Below, in pieces: positions 18,010-26,732 of a stretch of 37,830 bases of DNA. The notes below the pieces were generated by a model that searched no databases, had not been told where the DNA came from, and worked only from the letters and a program-made list of their open reading frames with translations. Within the stretch, counting starts at the first letter, position 1; every line of letters starts with the position of its first letter. Location of the stretch: contig PAVT01000020.1 of NCBI GenBank assembly GCA_002713165.1, positions 1 through 37,830 on the forward strand, written 5' to 3'. This DNA comes from Verrucomicrobiota bacterium (GTDB taxonomy: Bacteria > Bacteroidota > Bacteroidia > Flavobacteriales_E > Vicingaceae). Made by a program: the position numbers and the translations under genes.

Positions 18010-18408
18010 TCATTTCGCTAAGTTTTCTTTCCATGCGTCATATCCACCCTTTAAGTCAATTACCTCCTTAAATCCAGCATCCATCAATATTTTTGAAGCT
18101 TTATTGCTTCTACCTCCTTTTGCGCAGAATACGAATACTGTTTTATTCTTATCCAAGCTGCTCAATTTCGATGAAAAAGTTCCGTCGAGTATGTTATAGT
18201 TTATTGCCCCATCAATTGAACCGCCTTTAAATTCATTAGCCGTCCTTACATCAATCAATTGTGCTTTATCGGTTGCACTCAGTTTGGATTTAAATTCAAT
18301 TGCTGAAAGCAATTGAATAGAGGGGTCTTTAGTCTGGGCATTGCTGCAAGAAAAAATAAAATTAAGCAGTATGAATAAAAAAAAGTATTGATTTACATTG
18401 CGTTCCAT
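18010..18408 (-). CDS. Rhodanese-like lipoprotein
   Basis: A 132-residue rhodanese domain behind a lipoprotein signal: the hydrophobic segment ends NFIFSC with C21 as the likely lipidated residue, so it should sit in the periplasm on a membrane. The domain has LIDVRTANEF and the active-site loop C95-AKGGRS, a six-residue loop typical of sulfurtransferases, and ends LKGGYDAW. It is third in the DUF983 - rhodanese - rhodanese operon. Its ATG (18408) overlaps the end of the preceding rhodanese gene by 16 bases. It looks like a tandem-duplication partner of that gene with an added export signal. The sulfur donor and acceptor are unknown. Confidence 0.9.
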   Translation of the reverse strand: MERNVNQYFFLFILLNFIFSCSNAQTKDPSIQLLSAIEFKSKLSATDKAQLIDVRTANEFKGGSIDGAINYNILDGTFSSKLSSLDKNKTVFVFCAKGGRSNKASKILMDAGFKEVIDLKGGYDAWKENLAK

Positions 18409-18686
18409 GCTATAATCCCTCCTTCTAAGTTATAAGTATCAAATCCATTCTTAGCCATAAATTGACAGGCGGTAGCACTCCTTCCCCCACTTCTACAGAA
18501 AACGAGGTATTTTTTTGCTTTGTCCAATGTTTCGATCTTAGTGGGAAAAGATGGGTCCATAATGTTAATGTTGAGTGAGCCTTCAATCACTCCTTCTATC
18601 TCCTCCTCAGGAGTTCGTACGTCGATGACAAGCGTATTTTCCTCATCCAACATGTTTTTAAATTCTTCAGGGCTCAGATTTTTCAT
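18393..18686 (-). CDS. Cytoplasmic rhodanese-domain protein
   Basis: A 97-residue stand-alone rhodanese domain without a signal peptide, starting MKNLSPEEFK. It has VIDVRTPEEE, the active-site loop C64-RSGGRS and the closing LEGGIIAW, all as in single-domain GlpE/PspE-type sulfurtransferases. The frame opens 20 codons earlier, but those residues overlap the DUF983 gene and do not resemble the family, so ATG 18686 is chosen. That start overlaps the end of the DUF983 gene by 20 bases, and its stop overlaps the next gene by 16 bases, so the three genes are tightly coupled. Confidence 0.9.
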   Translation of the reverse strand: MKNLSPEEFKNMLDEENTLVIDVRTPEEEIEGVIEGSLNINIMDPSFPTKIETLDKAKKYLVFCRSGGRSATACQFMAKNGFDTYNLEGGIIAWNAM

Positions 18687-19065
18687 TTTCAGTTGTGGGT
18701 TTATAGTGTAAAAAAAAGTTTGCCCATGTAATTTTAGACAATGCATAATACAAAGGCGTTAACAGGATTAAGAACGAAGCCACCAAAATAATAAAATTCA
18801 CAAATTCCATTTTGATACCAAGTATGTACTTCGCTAGAATAAACGTTACTATATGAGTCACGCTCAAGGCGTATGAAACGTACATAGCACCATAGTAAAA
18901 TCCAGGTTCCAAGTAAAGTCTTCTATTGCATTTTGTGCATTTTTCATAGGATCTAGAAAGATGTTTGAAGTCATAGGGATTTCTAGATTTAAAAAACTCT
19001 CCCTCATGACAATGCGGACATTTAAAATGAATAATGCTGTACAATTTGCTTCCCTTTTTGAGCAT
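18667..19065 (-). CDS. DUF983 membrane protein with zinc-ribbon motif
   Basis: A 132-residue protein with two CxxC pairs (FKCPHCHEG near residue 15 and CTKCNRR near residue 43), which should form a small zinc ribbon, followed by the conserved LEPGFYYGAMYVSYAL and two membrane helices (about 63-82 and 88-110). This is the DUF983 family, whose function is not established. It is first in the operon with two rhodaneses and is preceded by a good promoter at 19082-19109. The pairing of a Cys-rich membrane protein with sulfurtransferases suggests, but does not prove, a role in sulfur or metal handling. Confidence 0.88.
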   Translation of the reverse strand: MLKKGSKLYSIIHFKCPHCHEGEFFKSRNPYDFKHLSRSYEKCTKCNRRLYLEPGFYYGAMYVSYALSVTHIVTFILAKYILGIKMEFVNFIILVASFLILLTPLYYALSKITWANFFLHYKPTTENEKSEP

Positions 19066-19081
19066 AAGCTATTTCTAGATT

Positions 19082-19109
19082 CAAAGTTAATCAATGTGGT
19101 GAAGCACAA
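19082..19109 (-). promoter_or_regulatory. Promoter of the DUF983-rhodanese operon
   Basis: On the minus strand TTG (19107-19109) and TAACTTTG (19082-19089) are separated by 17 bases, fitting the Bacteroidota/Flavobacterium pattern TTG-N17-23-TAnnTTTG. The -7 element lies 16 bases before the ATG at 19065. It is the only promoter in the window where both elements match. The -33 element lies within one arm of the inverted repeat at 19107-19133. Confidence 0.6.
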
Positions 19110-19133
19110 TGCAACCTGTGTTACATTGCATTG
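19107..19133. repeat. 8-bp perfect inverted repeat over the -33 element (possible operator)
   Basis: CAATGCAA (19107-19114) and TTGCATTG (19126-19133) are exact reverse complements with an 11-base spacer. No T run follows on either strand, so it is a poor terminator. Its left arm contains the -33 TTG of the DUF983-rhodanese promoter, a position where a bound regulator would block or recruit polymerase. It also lies 50 bases past the stop of the PhoH gene. Confidence 0.45.
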
Positions 19134-19182
19134 ATAGAATTAATAAAGAATCTGTCACGTGCCGTAGAAAATGAATTTCCAA

Positions 19183-20523
19183 TTAGAGTAGATCATTGGC
19201 TACATTAGCAAGTTCAGATCGTTCTCCTTTCTCCAAAGCAACATGAGCGTATAACATATTGCCACGCACTCGGTCTATCAGGTAAGACAAGCCATTGCTA
19301 TGTTCGTCTAAATATGGTGTATCAATTTGATTGATGTCGCCGGTAAAAATCATTTTTGTGTTTTCGCCTGCTCTAGTTATAATGGTCTTGATTTCGTGAG
19401 GTGTTAAGTTTTGGGCTTCATCTACAATGAATATTATGTCTGACAAGCTTCGGCCTCTTATATAAGCAAGAGGAGTAATAACAATTTTCTCATTTTTTTG
19501 CATTTCAGTGATTTGTTTGTGCTTTTTGTCCATTTCACTGAATTGGTTTTTGATAAATTTTAGATTGTCCCAAAGTGGCTCCATATAAGGATTAATCTTT
19601 TCTTTAACATCTCCAGGCAGGTAACCAATGTCTTTGTTACTCAAGGGTACAATAGGTCTAGCAAGAATAATTTGCTTAAAATTTCTTCTTTGTTCAATTG
19701 CTCCTGCCAAGGCGAGTAGGGTTTTGCCAGTGCCTGCCACCCCTTGAATTGTGACAAGTTTTATTTCTGGGTTTAAGATGGCATGCAGGGCAAAGGCCTG
19801 TTCCGCATTTCTTGGAATTACACCGTAGGCCTTTAGTTTTTCTACTCGATCAAGTCGATCGTCTACAGGATTATAAAATGCTAGACTACTTGCCTTACCA
19901 TTTTTAAGAATGTAAAAATGATTGTTTTGTTTTTTCTCTTTTAAAAAACTGTAATCTTCTAAATAGCCTTTTTCATAGATCTCTTTAATGATCTCTGAAG
20001 GTAAATTTTCAATTTTATCTTTACCTAAATGCAGATCAGAAACGTCCTTGACCTTTCCTGTGTTATAATCTTCAGCAATAAGATTAAGTGCTTTTGCTTT
20101 TATCCTCAGATTAATGTCTTTGGTGACGAGGATGATTTTTTTGTCTTTCTCGTCTGCTTGCAAACTTATCGCAGCGTTCAGAATCTTATGGTCTCCTTTA
20201 TGGTCATCAAATATTTTTTCAGCATCCAAGTTTGAGTTTCGCTTATTAAATATGATTTTAAATTTGGACTTGTTTTTATTCTCAAGCGGTATCCAATCTT
20301 GCAAAGTGTAATTTTCAGAGAGCTTATCAACGATTCGTGTAAACTCCCTTGCTTCAAAATTTTTGGTGTCGTTGCCTCTTTTAAAGTTATCTAATTCCTC
20401 CAAAACTGTAATAGGGATTGCTACATCGTTTTCTTCGAAATTTAAAAATGAGTTGTGGTCATGGATGATGACGGAAGTATCAAGAACATAAATCTTTTTT
20501 GGGGTTTTCTTGGCTCTAGACAT
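19183..20523 (-). CDS. PIN-PhoH family ATPase (PhoH2/YlaK type)
   Basis: A 446-residue cytoplasmic protein joining an N-terminal PIN nuclease domain (about 10-140, with YVLDTSVIIHD and acidic residues such as the ELDNFKRG region) to a C-terminal PhoH P-loop ATPase. Walker A is G261-VAGTGK267-T268 and Walker B is IIFIVD368-E369-AQN, followed by ITRAGENTKMIFTGD. Proteins with this fusion are known or proposed to unwind and cut RNA. It begins at ATG 20523, with a 6-bp palindrome and only a near -7 sequence upstream. It is separate from waaA (110-base gap). Confidence 0.93.
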   Translation of the reverse strand: MSRAKKTPKKIYVLDTSVIIHDHNSFLNFEENDVAIPITVLEELDNFKRGNDTKNFEAREFTRIVDKLSENYTLQDWIPLENKNKSKFKIIFNKRNSNLDAEKIFDDHKGDHKILNAAISLQADEKDKKIILVTKDINLRIKAKALNLIAEDYNTGKVKDVSDLHLGKDKIENLPSEIIKEIYEKGYLEDYSFLKEKKQNNHFYILKNGKASSLAFYNPVDDRLDRVEKLKAYGVIPRNAEQAFALHAILNPEIKLVTIQGVAGTGKTLLALAGAIEQRRNFKQIILARPIVPLSNKDIGYLPGDVKEKINPYMEPLWDNLKFIKNQFSEMDKKHKQITEMQKNEKIVITPLAYIRGRSLSDIIFIVDEAQNLTPHEIKTIITRAGENTKMIFTGDINQIDTPYLDEHSNGLSYLIDRVRGNMLYAHVALEKGERSELANVANDLL

Positions 20524-20540
20524 AGTCGCTTTTTAAAATC

Positions 20541-20554
20541 ATTTACCAGTAAAT
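20541..20554. promoter_or_regulatory. Short palindrome upstream of the PIN-PhoH gene
   Basis: ATTTAC-CA-GTAAAT is a perfect 6-bp inverted repeat 17 bases upstream of the PhoH start codon; the near -7 sequence TATATTTA (minus strand) overlaps it. A direct repeat of CTTGGC spaced 11 bases apart lies slightly further upstream. It could be an operator, but it is short and AT-rich, so chance is quite possible. Confidence 0.2.
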
Positions 20555-20633
20555 ATATCATTGAACATGGCCAAGAAGGAGCCAAGCATAAAAAGAAATT
20601 AACGACTACAACTTGATAAGTATTTCGCAAAGG

Positions 20634-21872
20634 TCAGCCATGACCTAACATGTGGGAGAAAATTCTATGTGCAACTCCAGTATTTTCCATTACATAATGG
20701 GTTGTAGATTTTTTAATTCTCTGCAATTCCTTATTATCGTCCAACATTCTATCAAGTAGAATTTTAAATTTTTGAAACTCTTCAACGGGAAAAGCAGATT
20801 TTTGAGCAATCAAGTCATGCGCTTCTTGAAAAAAACTAAAGTTCTTTCCAAAGAAAATTGGGCAGCCATAAACAGCTGCTTCAAGAATATTGTGAATCCC
20901 ATTCCCAAATCCACCGCCAATAAATGCAAAATCTGCATATCTGTATAATCGAGCAAGAATTCCAATCGTATCGATGATTAATAGTTGTTTATGCATTAAA
21001 TCAGAAGGCGTATCTATGTTGCTCCATAAAATACCTCGACCTTGCGTTTTGGATAATAATTCATTGCAAATTTTAGGGTCAATTTCATGGGGCGCAATGA
21101 TTATTTTAACCTTGTCTGTTGCATTAAGCAATTGAATTGCAAATTCTGACTCTTTACTCCAAGCACTCCCAAATACAATGGTTTTTGAATTTTGGCAAAA
21201 GGCATCTAATGCTGCATTTTTGAAACCATCTTTTTCAATTTTAGAGACTCGGTCGAAACGGCTATCACCAGAAACCATGACATTGTAAAACCCCACAGAA
21301 TTCAATAATTCTTTTGATGTTTTGTTTTGTACATAAAAATGGTCGAAGGCAGTGAGTTTATTCCGAAACCACTTCCCATAAAACTTGAAAAACTGCTGAG
21401 ATTTTCTAAATATTCCAGAGACTAGGTAGACATGAATGTTTCTATTTTCTAGCTCACTTAAAAGGTTAAACCAAAATTCATATTTAACAAAAACCACTCT
21501 TTCTACATTCAAGATATCAAGCAGCCGCTTAGCATTGTTTTTTGTATCTAAAGGCAAGTAAAAAACGTAATTGGCAAAACTGTAATTGCTATGATACATA
21601 TAGGCAGAGGGAGAAAAAAAACTAACAATCAGGAAATGATCTGGGTTAGATGATTTGTAATGCTCAATCAAAGGCCTTGCTTGCTCAAATTCACCCATTG
21701 AGGCACAATGAAACCAAATATCGATCTTTCGCCCATCAATGCCCTTTTCCAAATTATTAAAAAGTCCTTTTCGACCATTGACCCAATGTTTTGCTTTATT
21801 GACATTGAATTTAGCTGCAATGGAGATTCCAAAGTAGAAAACTTTTATGCCAATGTCATATAACAATTGCAT
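20634..21872 (-). CDS. waaA: 3-deoxy-D-manno-octulosonic acid (KDO) transferase
   Basis: WaaA adds KDO from CMP-KDO to the lipid A precursor at the inner membrane. The 412 residues (E. coli 425) start with a membrane-associating helix (MQLLYDIGIKVFYFG). The acceptor-side motif is HCASMGEFEQARPLI with the conserved GE pair. The donor side has FGSAWSKE, IIAPHEIDP, and IDTIGILARLYRYADFAF followed by GGGFGNGIHNILEA. The frame opens 19 codons earlier, but ATG 21872 matches the family start and leaves a 1-base gap from the stop of the upstream barrel-protein gene, so the two are co-transcribed. Whether it adds one or two KDO residues cannot be read from the sequence. Confidence 0.94.
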   Translation of the reverse strand: MQLLYDIGIKVFYFGISIAAKFNVNKAKHWVNGRKGLFNNLEKGIDGRKIDIWFHCASMGEFEQARPLIEHYKSSNPDHFLIVSFFSPSAYMYHSNYSFANYVFYLPLDTKNNAKRLLDILNVERVVFVKYEFWFNLLSELENRNIHVYLVSGIFRKSQQFFKFYGKWFRNKLTAFDHFYVQNKTSKELLNSVGFYNVMVSGDSRFDRVSKIEKDGFKNAALDAFCQNSKTIVFGSAWSKESEFAIQLLNATDKVKIIIAPHEIDPKICNELLSKTQGRGILWSNIDTPSDLMHKQLLIIDTIGILARLYRYADFAFIGGGFGNGIHNILEAAVYGCPIFFGKNFSFFQEAHDLIAQKSAFPVEEFQKFKILLDRMLDDNKELQRIKKSTTHYVMENTGVAHRIFSHMLGHG

Positions 21873-21873
21873 T

Positions 21874-22647
21874 CTAGTAATAGTAAAATTCCTCCGAAGC
21901 TCTTTGTCTAATGGGGATAGTCCACCCAAATCTTAAACCGTACAATAGATCCGTTTTTCGGTCTGTGTCAAATGACCGACTGTCATAATTGTAGCCCCTT
22001 CTGTTAATGGTAAATCCTTCCATCATTTCTAGACCAAAATAAAAGTTGAATAAATTACTTCTGCCATAATATTGGTATCCAAAGAACTGCTTTAATGCTA
22101 TTCCTGTGTGCAAGCGATCGTATCCTTTTAACATTTCATCACTCAATTGAAATACCTCACCATCTCTAAAATCTACTTTTATTCGGTGCTGTAAATATCC
22201 AATTCCGGCTTTTATAAGTAGGCCTGAATTTTGGTTTTTATTAGAAAGAGGAATGATTTTTCCGACAGAACTGAATACATTGAATGCACGGATGTCGAAT
22301 ACCAACTTAACAAGCTCACCATCTAAATCAGTAGCATCACCGGCTGCATTCGTAATGCCATTAAGCATATCTTTTCTTTTTACATCTGCACCAAAAAAGT
22401 AGCCTGATTCAAGGTCGATTTGCCAATTAGATCCTGTTTTATAACCTACTGCACCACCTACGGTGTATGTATTACCAAAGCTCTTTTCAAAATCTCCACC
22501 AGTTAAAAAGCTTGCAAACTGAAAACGCACAAAAGGAAATGCTTCTCCACCCAATTTTGAAGAATCTGCCTTGGTCTGATTGAAAGCCTTGAAGCCAAAG
22601 CAAAATAAAACGAGAGATAAAAGCTGTATCTTTAAGTAGCACCTCAT
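21874..22647 (-). CDS. Predicted outer-membrane beta-barrel protein, 257 aa
   Basis: A signal peptide (MRCYLKIQLLSLVLFCFGF, cut near FNQTKA) is followed by alternating aromatic/polar strands such as YTVGGAVGYKTG, WQIDLESGYFFGA and GLRFGWTIPI, typical of a small outer-membrane barrel. Long polar stretches (NGITNAAGDATDLDG) would be extracellular loops. I cannot assign a function. It is upstream of waaA with a 1-base gap and divergent from the sugar operon. Co-transcription with KDO transferase suggests an envelope role, which is inference only. Confidence 0.82.
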   Translation of the reverse strand: MRCYLKIQLLSLVLFCFGFKAFNQTKADSSKLGGEAFPFVRFQFASFLTGGDFEKSFGNTYTVGGAVGYKTGSNWQIDLESGYFFGADVKRKDMLNGITNAAGDATDLDGELVKLVFDIRAFNVFSSVGKIIPLSNKNQNSGLLIKAGIGYLQHRIKVDFRDGEVFQLSDEMLKGYDRLHTGIALKQFFGYQYYGRSNLFNFYFGLEMMEGFTINRRGYNYDSRSFDTDRKTDLLYGLRFGWTIPIRQRASEEFYYY

Positions 22648-22710
22648 AAGGCTAAATTACCAATACTTTAAAAGGATATAGTACACTAAAAAGCCTATCT
22701 TCGCATGCCA

Positions 22711-22718
22711 TAATTTTG
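22711..22718 (+). promoter_or_regulatory. Candidate -7 element of the nucleotide-sugar operon (TAATTTTG)
   Basis: TAATTTTG is an exact TAnnTTTG match ending 9 bases before the ATG at 22728. That would give a very short leader or leaderless mRNA. No TTG is found 17-23 bases upstream. Confidence 0.4.
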
Positions 22719-22727
22719 ATCGTGTAT

Positions 22728-23861
22728 ATGAACATTCAAATGGTTGACCTAAAGGGTCAGTATCAAAAGATTAAACAGGAGGTTGATGCTAGAGTCCAAG
22801 GTGTTATCGAGTCAGCAGCTTTCATTAATGGCCCTGAAGTAAAGCGTTTTGAAGCTGAATTGGCACAGTATTTAAACGTTAAACACGTCATTCCTTGCGC
22901 CAATGGAACTGATGCACTTCAAGTCGCGCTAATGGCTCTTGGGCTTAAACCAGGTGATGAGGTCATTACAACCACATTTACTTTTATAGCGACAGCAGAA
23001 GTTATTGCGCTTCTCGGATTAAAACCTGTTTTAGTTGATTGCGATGAAGATACATTTTTGATATCGACGGAGGCAATTGAAAATGCAATTACAGACAAAA
23101 CAAAAGCAATAATACCGGTGCATTTGTTTGGTCAATGCAGTAATATGGAGGAAATATTGAGCATTGCAAAAAAGCATCAATTATTCATGGTTGAGGATAG
23201 CGCACAATCAATAGGAGCATCTTTTCATTTTAAAGATGGGACTTCTATGCAATCTGGGACTATGGGTGATTTTGGATGTACCTCATTCTTCCCTTCTAAA
23301 AATCTAGGATGTTATGGCGATGGTGGTGCAATTTTCACTCAAGATGACGAACTAGCAGAAAAAGCAAGAGTGATTGTAAATCACGGGATGAAAGTCAGGT
23401 ATTATCATGATGAAATTGGTGTCAACTCTCGACTTGATAGTATACAAGCAGCGATTTTGAGTGTGAAGCTCCAGTATCTCGATCTATACAACAATAATAG
23501 AAGAGCAGCGGCATTGCATTATGACGAAGCATTTAGAGGCGTTGAACAATTATCAATCCCTAAAAGATCGATTCATTCTAGCCATGTTTTTCACCAATAT
23601 ACCTTAAAAGTAGATGGCATTGATCGAAACGAATTGCAACAATATATGATGCAAAACAATGTGCCTGCAATGATCTATTATCCCGTGCCTCTTCATCAGC
23701 AAAAGGCATACCGGGATGAGCGGTATAAAGACGGTGATTTCCCAATCGCAGAGAAATTGTCAAATAGTGTTATTTCACTGCCAATGCATTCAGAACTAAA
23801 TAAATTGCAGTTAAATCACATTGCTGAAACTTTACTAAAATTTATAAACAATAAGAGATGA
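22728..23861 (+). CDS. DegT/DnrJ/EryC1 sugar aminotransferase, WbpE-like
   Basis: A 377-residue PLP-dependent enzyme that transaminates a keto-sugar nucleotide. The PLP lysine is K191 in TSFFPSKNLGCYGDGGA, with EDSAQSIGA providing the cofactor aspartate and NGTDAL the phosphate-binding turn. The match to Pseudomonas WbpE (UDP-3-keto-GlcNAcA aminotransferase) is strong around the lysine and in VNSRLDSIQAAIL, and a WbpD-like acetyltransferase gene lies in the same operon. A TTG at 22716 could extend the frame by 4 codons, but it lies in the promoter, so ATG 22728 is chosen. The end overlaps ugd by 4 bases (ATGA). FdtB-type activity is the alternative, given rfbB nearby. Confidence 0.92.
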   Translation: MNIQMVDLKGQYQKIKQEVDARVQGVIESAAFINGPEVKRFEAELAQYLNVKHVIPCANGTDALQVALMALGLKPGDEVITTTFTFIATAEVIALLGLKPVLVDCDEDTFLISTEAIENAITDKTKAIIPVHLFGQCSNMEEILSIAKKHQLFMVEDSAQSIGASFHFKDGTSMQSGTMGDFGCTSFFPSKNLGCYGDGGAIFTQDDELAEKARVIVNHGMKVRYYHDEIGVNSRLDSIQAAILSVKLQYLDLYNNNRRAAALHYDEAFRGVEQLSIPKRSIHSSHVFHQYTLKVDGIDRNELQQYMMQNNVPAMIYYPVPLHQQKAYRDERYKDGDFPIAEKLSNSVISLPMHSELNKLQLNHIAETLLKFINNKR

Positions 23862-25171
23862 AAATAGCAGTTGTTGGAACGGGCTATGTTGGTCTAGTTA
23901 CAGGTACCTGCCTTGCTGAAACAGGCAATGAAGTAATTTGTGTTGACATAGACCAAGAGAAAGTACAAAAAATGAAGAATGGGATTGTTCCCATTTATGA
24001 ACCACATTTAGATGTTCTATTTGAGAGAAACATTAAGCAAAATAGACTCAGTTTTACCACAGATCTCAAGGCTGCCATTAAAGACGCGAAAATTGTTTTT
24101 TTAGCATTACCCACTCCGCCCGATGAGGATGGTTCGGCTGACTTATCATATGTATTAGGTGTAGCGGATGAATTGGGGAAAATTATTGAAGACTATAAAG
24201 TAATCATAGATAAAAGTACAGTTCCCGTAGGTACAGCAGAAAAGGTAGATGCGGCGATCAGAAAAAATGCAAAAGTAGAATTTGATGTTGTATCTAATCC
24301 TGAATTTTTAAGAGAAGGATTTGCGGTTGATGATTTCCTGAAACCCGATAGAGTTGTGATTGGAACAGAGTCTGAACGCGCAAAAAAAATATTAGAAGGA
24401 CTTTATAAGCCTTATGTAAGGCAAGGGAATCCTATTATTTTTATGGATGAGAAATCCGCAGAATTGACTAAGTACGCTTCAAATGCTTTTCTGGCGACTA
24501 AGATTACATTTATGAATGAAATCGCTAATTTCTGTGAAAAAGTTGGTGCTGATGTAGACGCAGTCAGAAGAGGTATGGGTTCTGATACACGTATTGGAAA
24601 ACGCTTTTTATTCCCAGGAATTGGATACGGTGGAAGTTGTTTCCCAAAAGATGTTCAAGCACTTGTGAAATCAGGAAATGAAGAGGGATATCACTTTGAT
24701 ATATTGGAATCAGTAGAACGTGTAAATCATAAGCAGAAAACTGCTTTAATGCCGAAGATCTTGGACTATTTTAATGGCGACATCAAGGGTAAAAAAATAG
24801 CACTTTGGGGACTCGCATTCAAACCTGATACAGATGACATAAGAGAGGCACCAGCACTTTATTTGATTGATCAGTTGATTCAGAATGGAGCCACCATATC
24901 GGCATACGATCCTGAGGCTATGTCAAACGTTCAGGAAAATTTAGGTGACAAGATTCATTTTGCAATGGATGCATATGATGCATGCAACCGTGCTGACTTT
25001 TTAGTGATTGCAACTGAATGGTCAGTATTTAGACACCCAGACTTTGAACGGATCTCAAATCAGTTGAATGAGAAAATTATTTTTGATGGAAGAAATTTAT
25101 ACAACCTTGATCTGATGAGAGAACAGGGGTTCAATTACATTAGCATGGGTCGTGAGAGCGTAATTTTATAG
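23858..25171 (+). CDS. ugd: UDP-glucose 6-dehydrogenase
   Basis: Oxidises UDP-glucose to UDP-glucuronate with two NAD+. The N-terminal Rossmann motif is [17 protein letters not shown]; the catalytic cysteine is C261 in [25 protein letters not shown] and [14 protein letters not shown] are the usual family blocks. At 437 residues it has normal length. It overlaps the aminotransferase gene by 4 bases and is followed after 2 bases by the UDP-glucuronate decarboxylase gene, whose substrate it makes. Confidence 0.96.
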   Translation: MKIAVVGTGYVGLVTGTCLAETGNEVICVDIDQEKVQKMKNGIVPIYEPHLDVLFERNIKQNRLSFTTDLKAAIKDAKIVFLALPTPPDEDGSADLSYVLGVADELGKIIEDYKVIIDKSTVPVGTAEKVDAAIRKNAKVEFDVVSNPEFLREGFAVDDFLKPDRVVIGTESERAKKILEGLYKPYVRQGNPIIFMDEKSAELTKYASNAFLATKITFMNEIANFCEKVGADVDAVRRGMGSDTRIGKRFLFPGIGYGGSCFPKDVQALVKSGNEEGYHFDILESVERVNHKQKTALMPKILDYFNGDIKGKKIALWGLAFKPDTDDIREAPALYLIDQLIQNGATISAYDPEAMSNVQENLGDKIHFAMDAYDACNRADFLVIATEWSVFRHPDFERISNQLNEKIIFDGRNLYNLDLMREQGFNYISMGRESVIL

Positions 25172-25173
25172 CT

Positions 25174-26160
25174 ATGCCAAGAATCTTAATTACAGGAGCA
25201 GCAGGATTCCTTGGTTCTCATTTATGTGATAGGTTTATCAAGGAGGGTTTTGAGGTTGTCGGGATGGACAACTTGATTACCGGAAATATGAAAAATATCG
25301 AGCACCTCCTAGGATTGCAAGAGTTTACCTTTCAGCATCAGGACGTGTCAGATTATGTGCACGTTTCTGGAGAACTGGATTACATTTTACACTTTGCCTC
25401 TCCAGCAAGTCCAATTGATTACCTTAAGATTCCAATACAGACACTTAAGGTCAGTTCTTTAGGTACACATCATTTGTTGGGTCTTGCTAAAAGTAAGAAT
25501 GCTAAAATATTAGTAGCATCTACATCTGAGGTATATGGAGACCCTCAGGTCCATCCACAATCAGAAGACTATTGGGGAAATGTGAATCCCATAGGACCAA
25601 GAGGTGTTTATGATGAGGCCAAAAGATTCCAAGAGGCCATCACCATGGCTTATCATCGATTCCATGCTGTTTCAGTAAGCATTATTAGGATATTTAATAC
25701 TTATGGCCCAAGAATGAGATTGAATGATGGGCGAGTATTGCCTGCATTTATTGGACAAGCATTGAGAGGAGAGGATTTAACCGTGTTTGGTGATGGAATG
25801 CAAACACGTTCTTTTTGTTATGTAGATGATTTAGTTGAAGGAATTTATCGATTGTTGATGTCCAACCGTGCTGAACCTGTAAATATTGGGAATCCGGATG
25901 AAATCACAATCCTTGATTTTGCCAAAGAAATTATTAAGCTAACAAATACAGATCAAAAAATTGTTTTCCGTGATTTACCAAAAGATGATCCTATGCAAAG
26001 GAAACCTGACATTTCTGTGGCAAAAAGTCTTTTAGACTGGGAACCCAAAATAGATCGTAAAGAAGGGCTAAAGCGTACTTATGCATATTTTCGATCTCTA
26101 TCCGAAGAGGATCTGCATAAAAAGGAGCACAATGATTTTACCAATTACATTAAAAAATGA
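25174..26160 (+). CDS. UDP-glucuronate decarboxylase (UDP-xylose synthase)
   Basis: An extended short-chain dehydrogenase of 328 residues that converts UDP-glucuronate to UDP-xylose. It has the NAD motif GAAGFLGSH, the family-typical [24 protein letters not shown], the catalytic pair Y146/K150 in GVYDEAKR, and [10 protein letters not shown]. The HFASPASP and YDEAKR blocks separate UXS from epimerases. It lies directly after ugd (2-base gap) and overlaps the acetyltransferase gene by 4 bases (ATGA), so precursor and product enzymes are coupled. Confidence 0.94.
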   Translation: MPRILITGAAGFLGSHLCDRFIKEGFEVVGMDNLITGNMKNIEHLLGLQEFTFQHQDVSDYVHVSGELDYILHFASPASPIDYLKIPIQTLKVSSLGTHHLLGLAKSKNAKILVASTSEVYGDPQVHPQSEDYWGNVNPIGPRGVYDEAKRFQEAITMAYHRFHAVSVSIIRIFNTYGPRMRLNDGRVLPAFIGQALRGEDLTVFGDGMQTRSFCYVDDLVEGIYRLLMSNRAEPVNIGNPDEITILDFAKEIIKLTNTDQKIVFRDLPKDDPMQRKPDISVAKSLLDWEPKIDRKEGLKRTYAYFRSLSEEDLHKKEHNDFTNYIKK

Positions 26161-26729
26161 GTGCATTTTTCGTACATGAAACTGCTGTTGTTGATGATGG
26201 TTGTATAATCGGTGAAGGAACCAAAATTTGGCACTTTTGTCATCTCATGTCAAATGCTATGATTGGAGAAAATTGCAATATTGGACAGAATTGTGTCATT
26301 TCGCCACATGTTAAACTTGGGAATCAGGTTAAAATTCAAAACAATGTTTCTGTGTATACTGGGGTAATATGTGAAGATGATGTTTTTTTAGGTCCATCTA
26401 TGGTTTTCACCAATGTGATTAACCCTCGCAGTGCAGTTAACCGCAGAGGGAGTTACGAAACAACACTAGTGAAGAAAGGAGCAACTATTGGCGCTAACGC
26501 CACCATTGTATGTGGAACTACATTGGGGGAATATAGTTTTGTGGGAGCAGGAACCGTAGTCACCAAAAATGTACCCGCCTATGCTTTAGTGGTCGGAAAT
26601 CCATCGAGACAAATTGGGTGGATGAGCGAATACGGGCAACGATTAAATTTCAATGAAGAAGGATTTGCTATTTGCGATGAATCCAAAGAAAAATATCAAT
26701 TAATTAATAATAACGTTAAGAAAGTATAG
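26157..26729 (+). CDS. Hexapeptide-repeat N-acetyltransferase, WbpD-like
   Basis: A 190-residue left-handed beta-helix enzyme with hexapeptide repeats ([40 protein letters not shown]) and the conserved FTNVINPRS region. This matches the WbpD/WlbB group, which acetylates the 3-amino group of UDP-GlcNAc3NA to give UDP-2,3-diacetamido-2,3-dideoxyglucuronate. The WbpE-like gene upstream fits the same pathway, and the next gene could supply the uronate. The WbpB-type dehydrogenase needed in between is absent from the window. It starts by ATGA overlap with the UXS gene and ends 3 bases before the next gene. Confidence 0.9.
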   Translation: MSAFFVHETAVVDDGCIIGEGTKIWHFCHLMSNAMIGENCNIGQNCVISPHVKLGNQVKIQNNVSVYTGVICEDDVFLGPSMVFTNVINPRSAVNRRGSYETTLVKKGATIGANATIVCGTTLGEYSFVGAGTVVTKNVPAYALVVGNPSRQIGWMSEYGQRLNFNEEGFAICDESKEKYQLINNNVKKV

Positions 26730-26732
26730 ATT

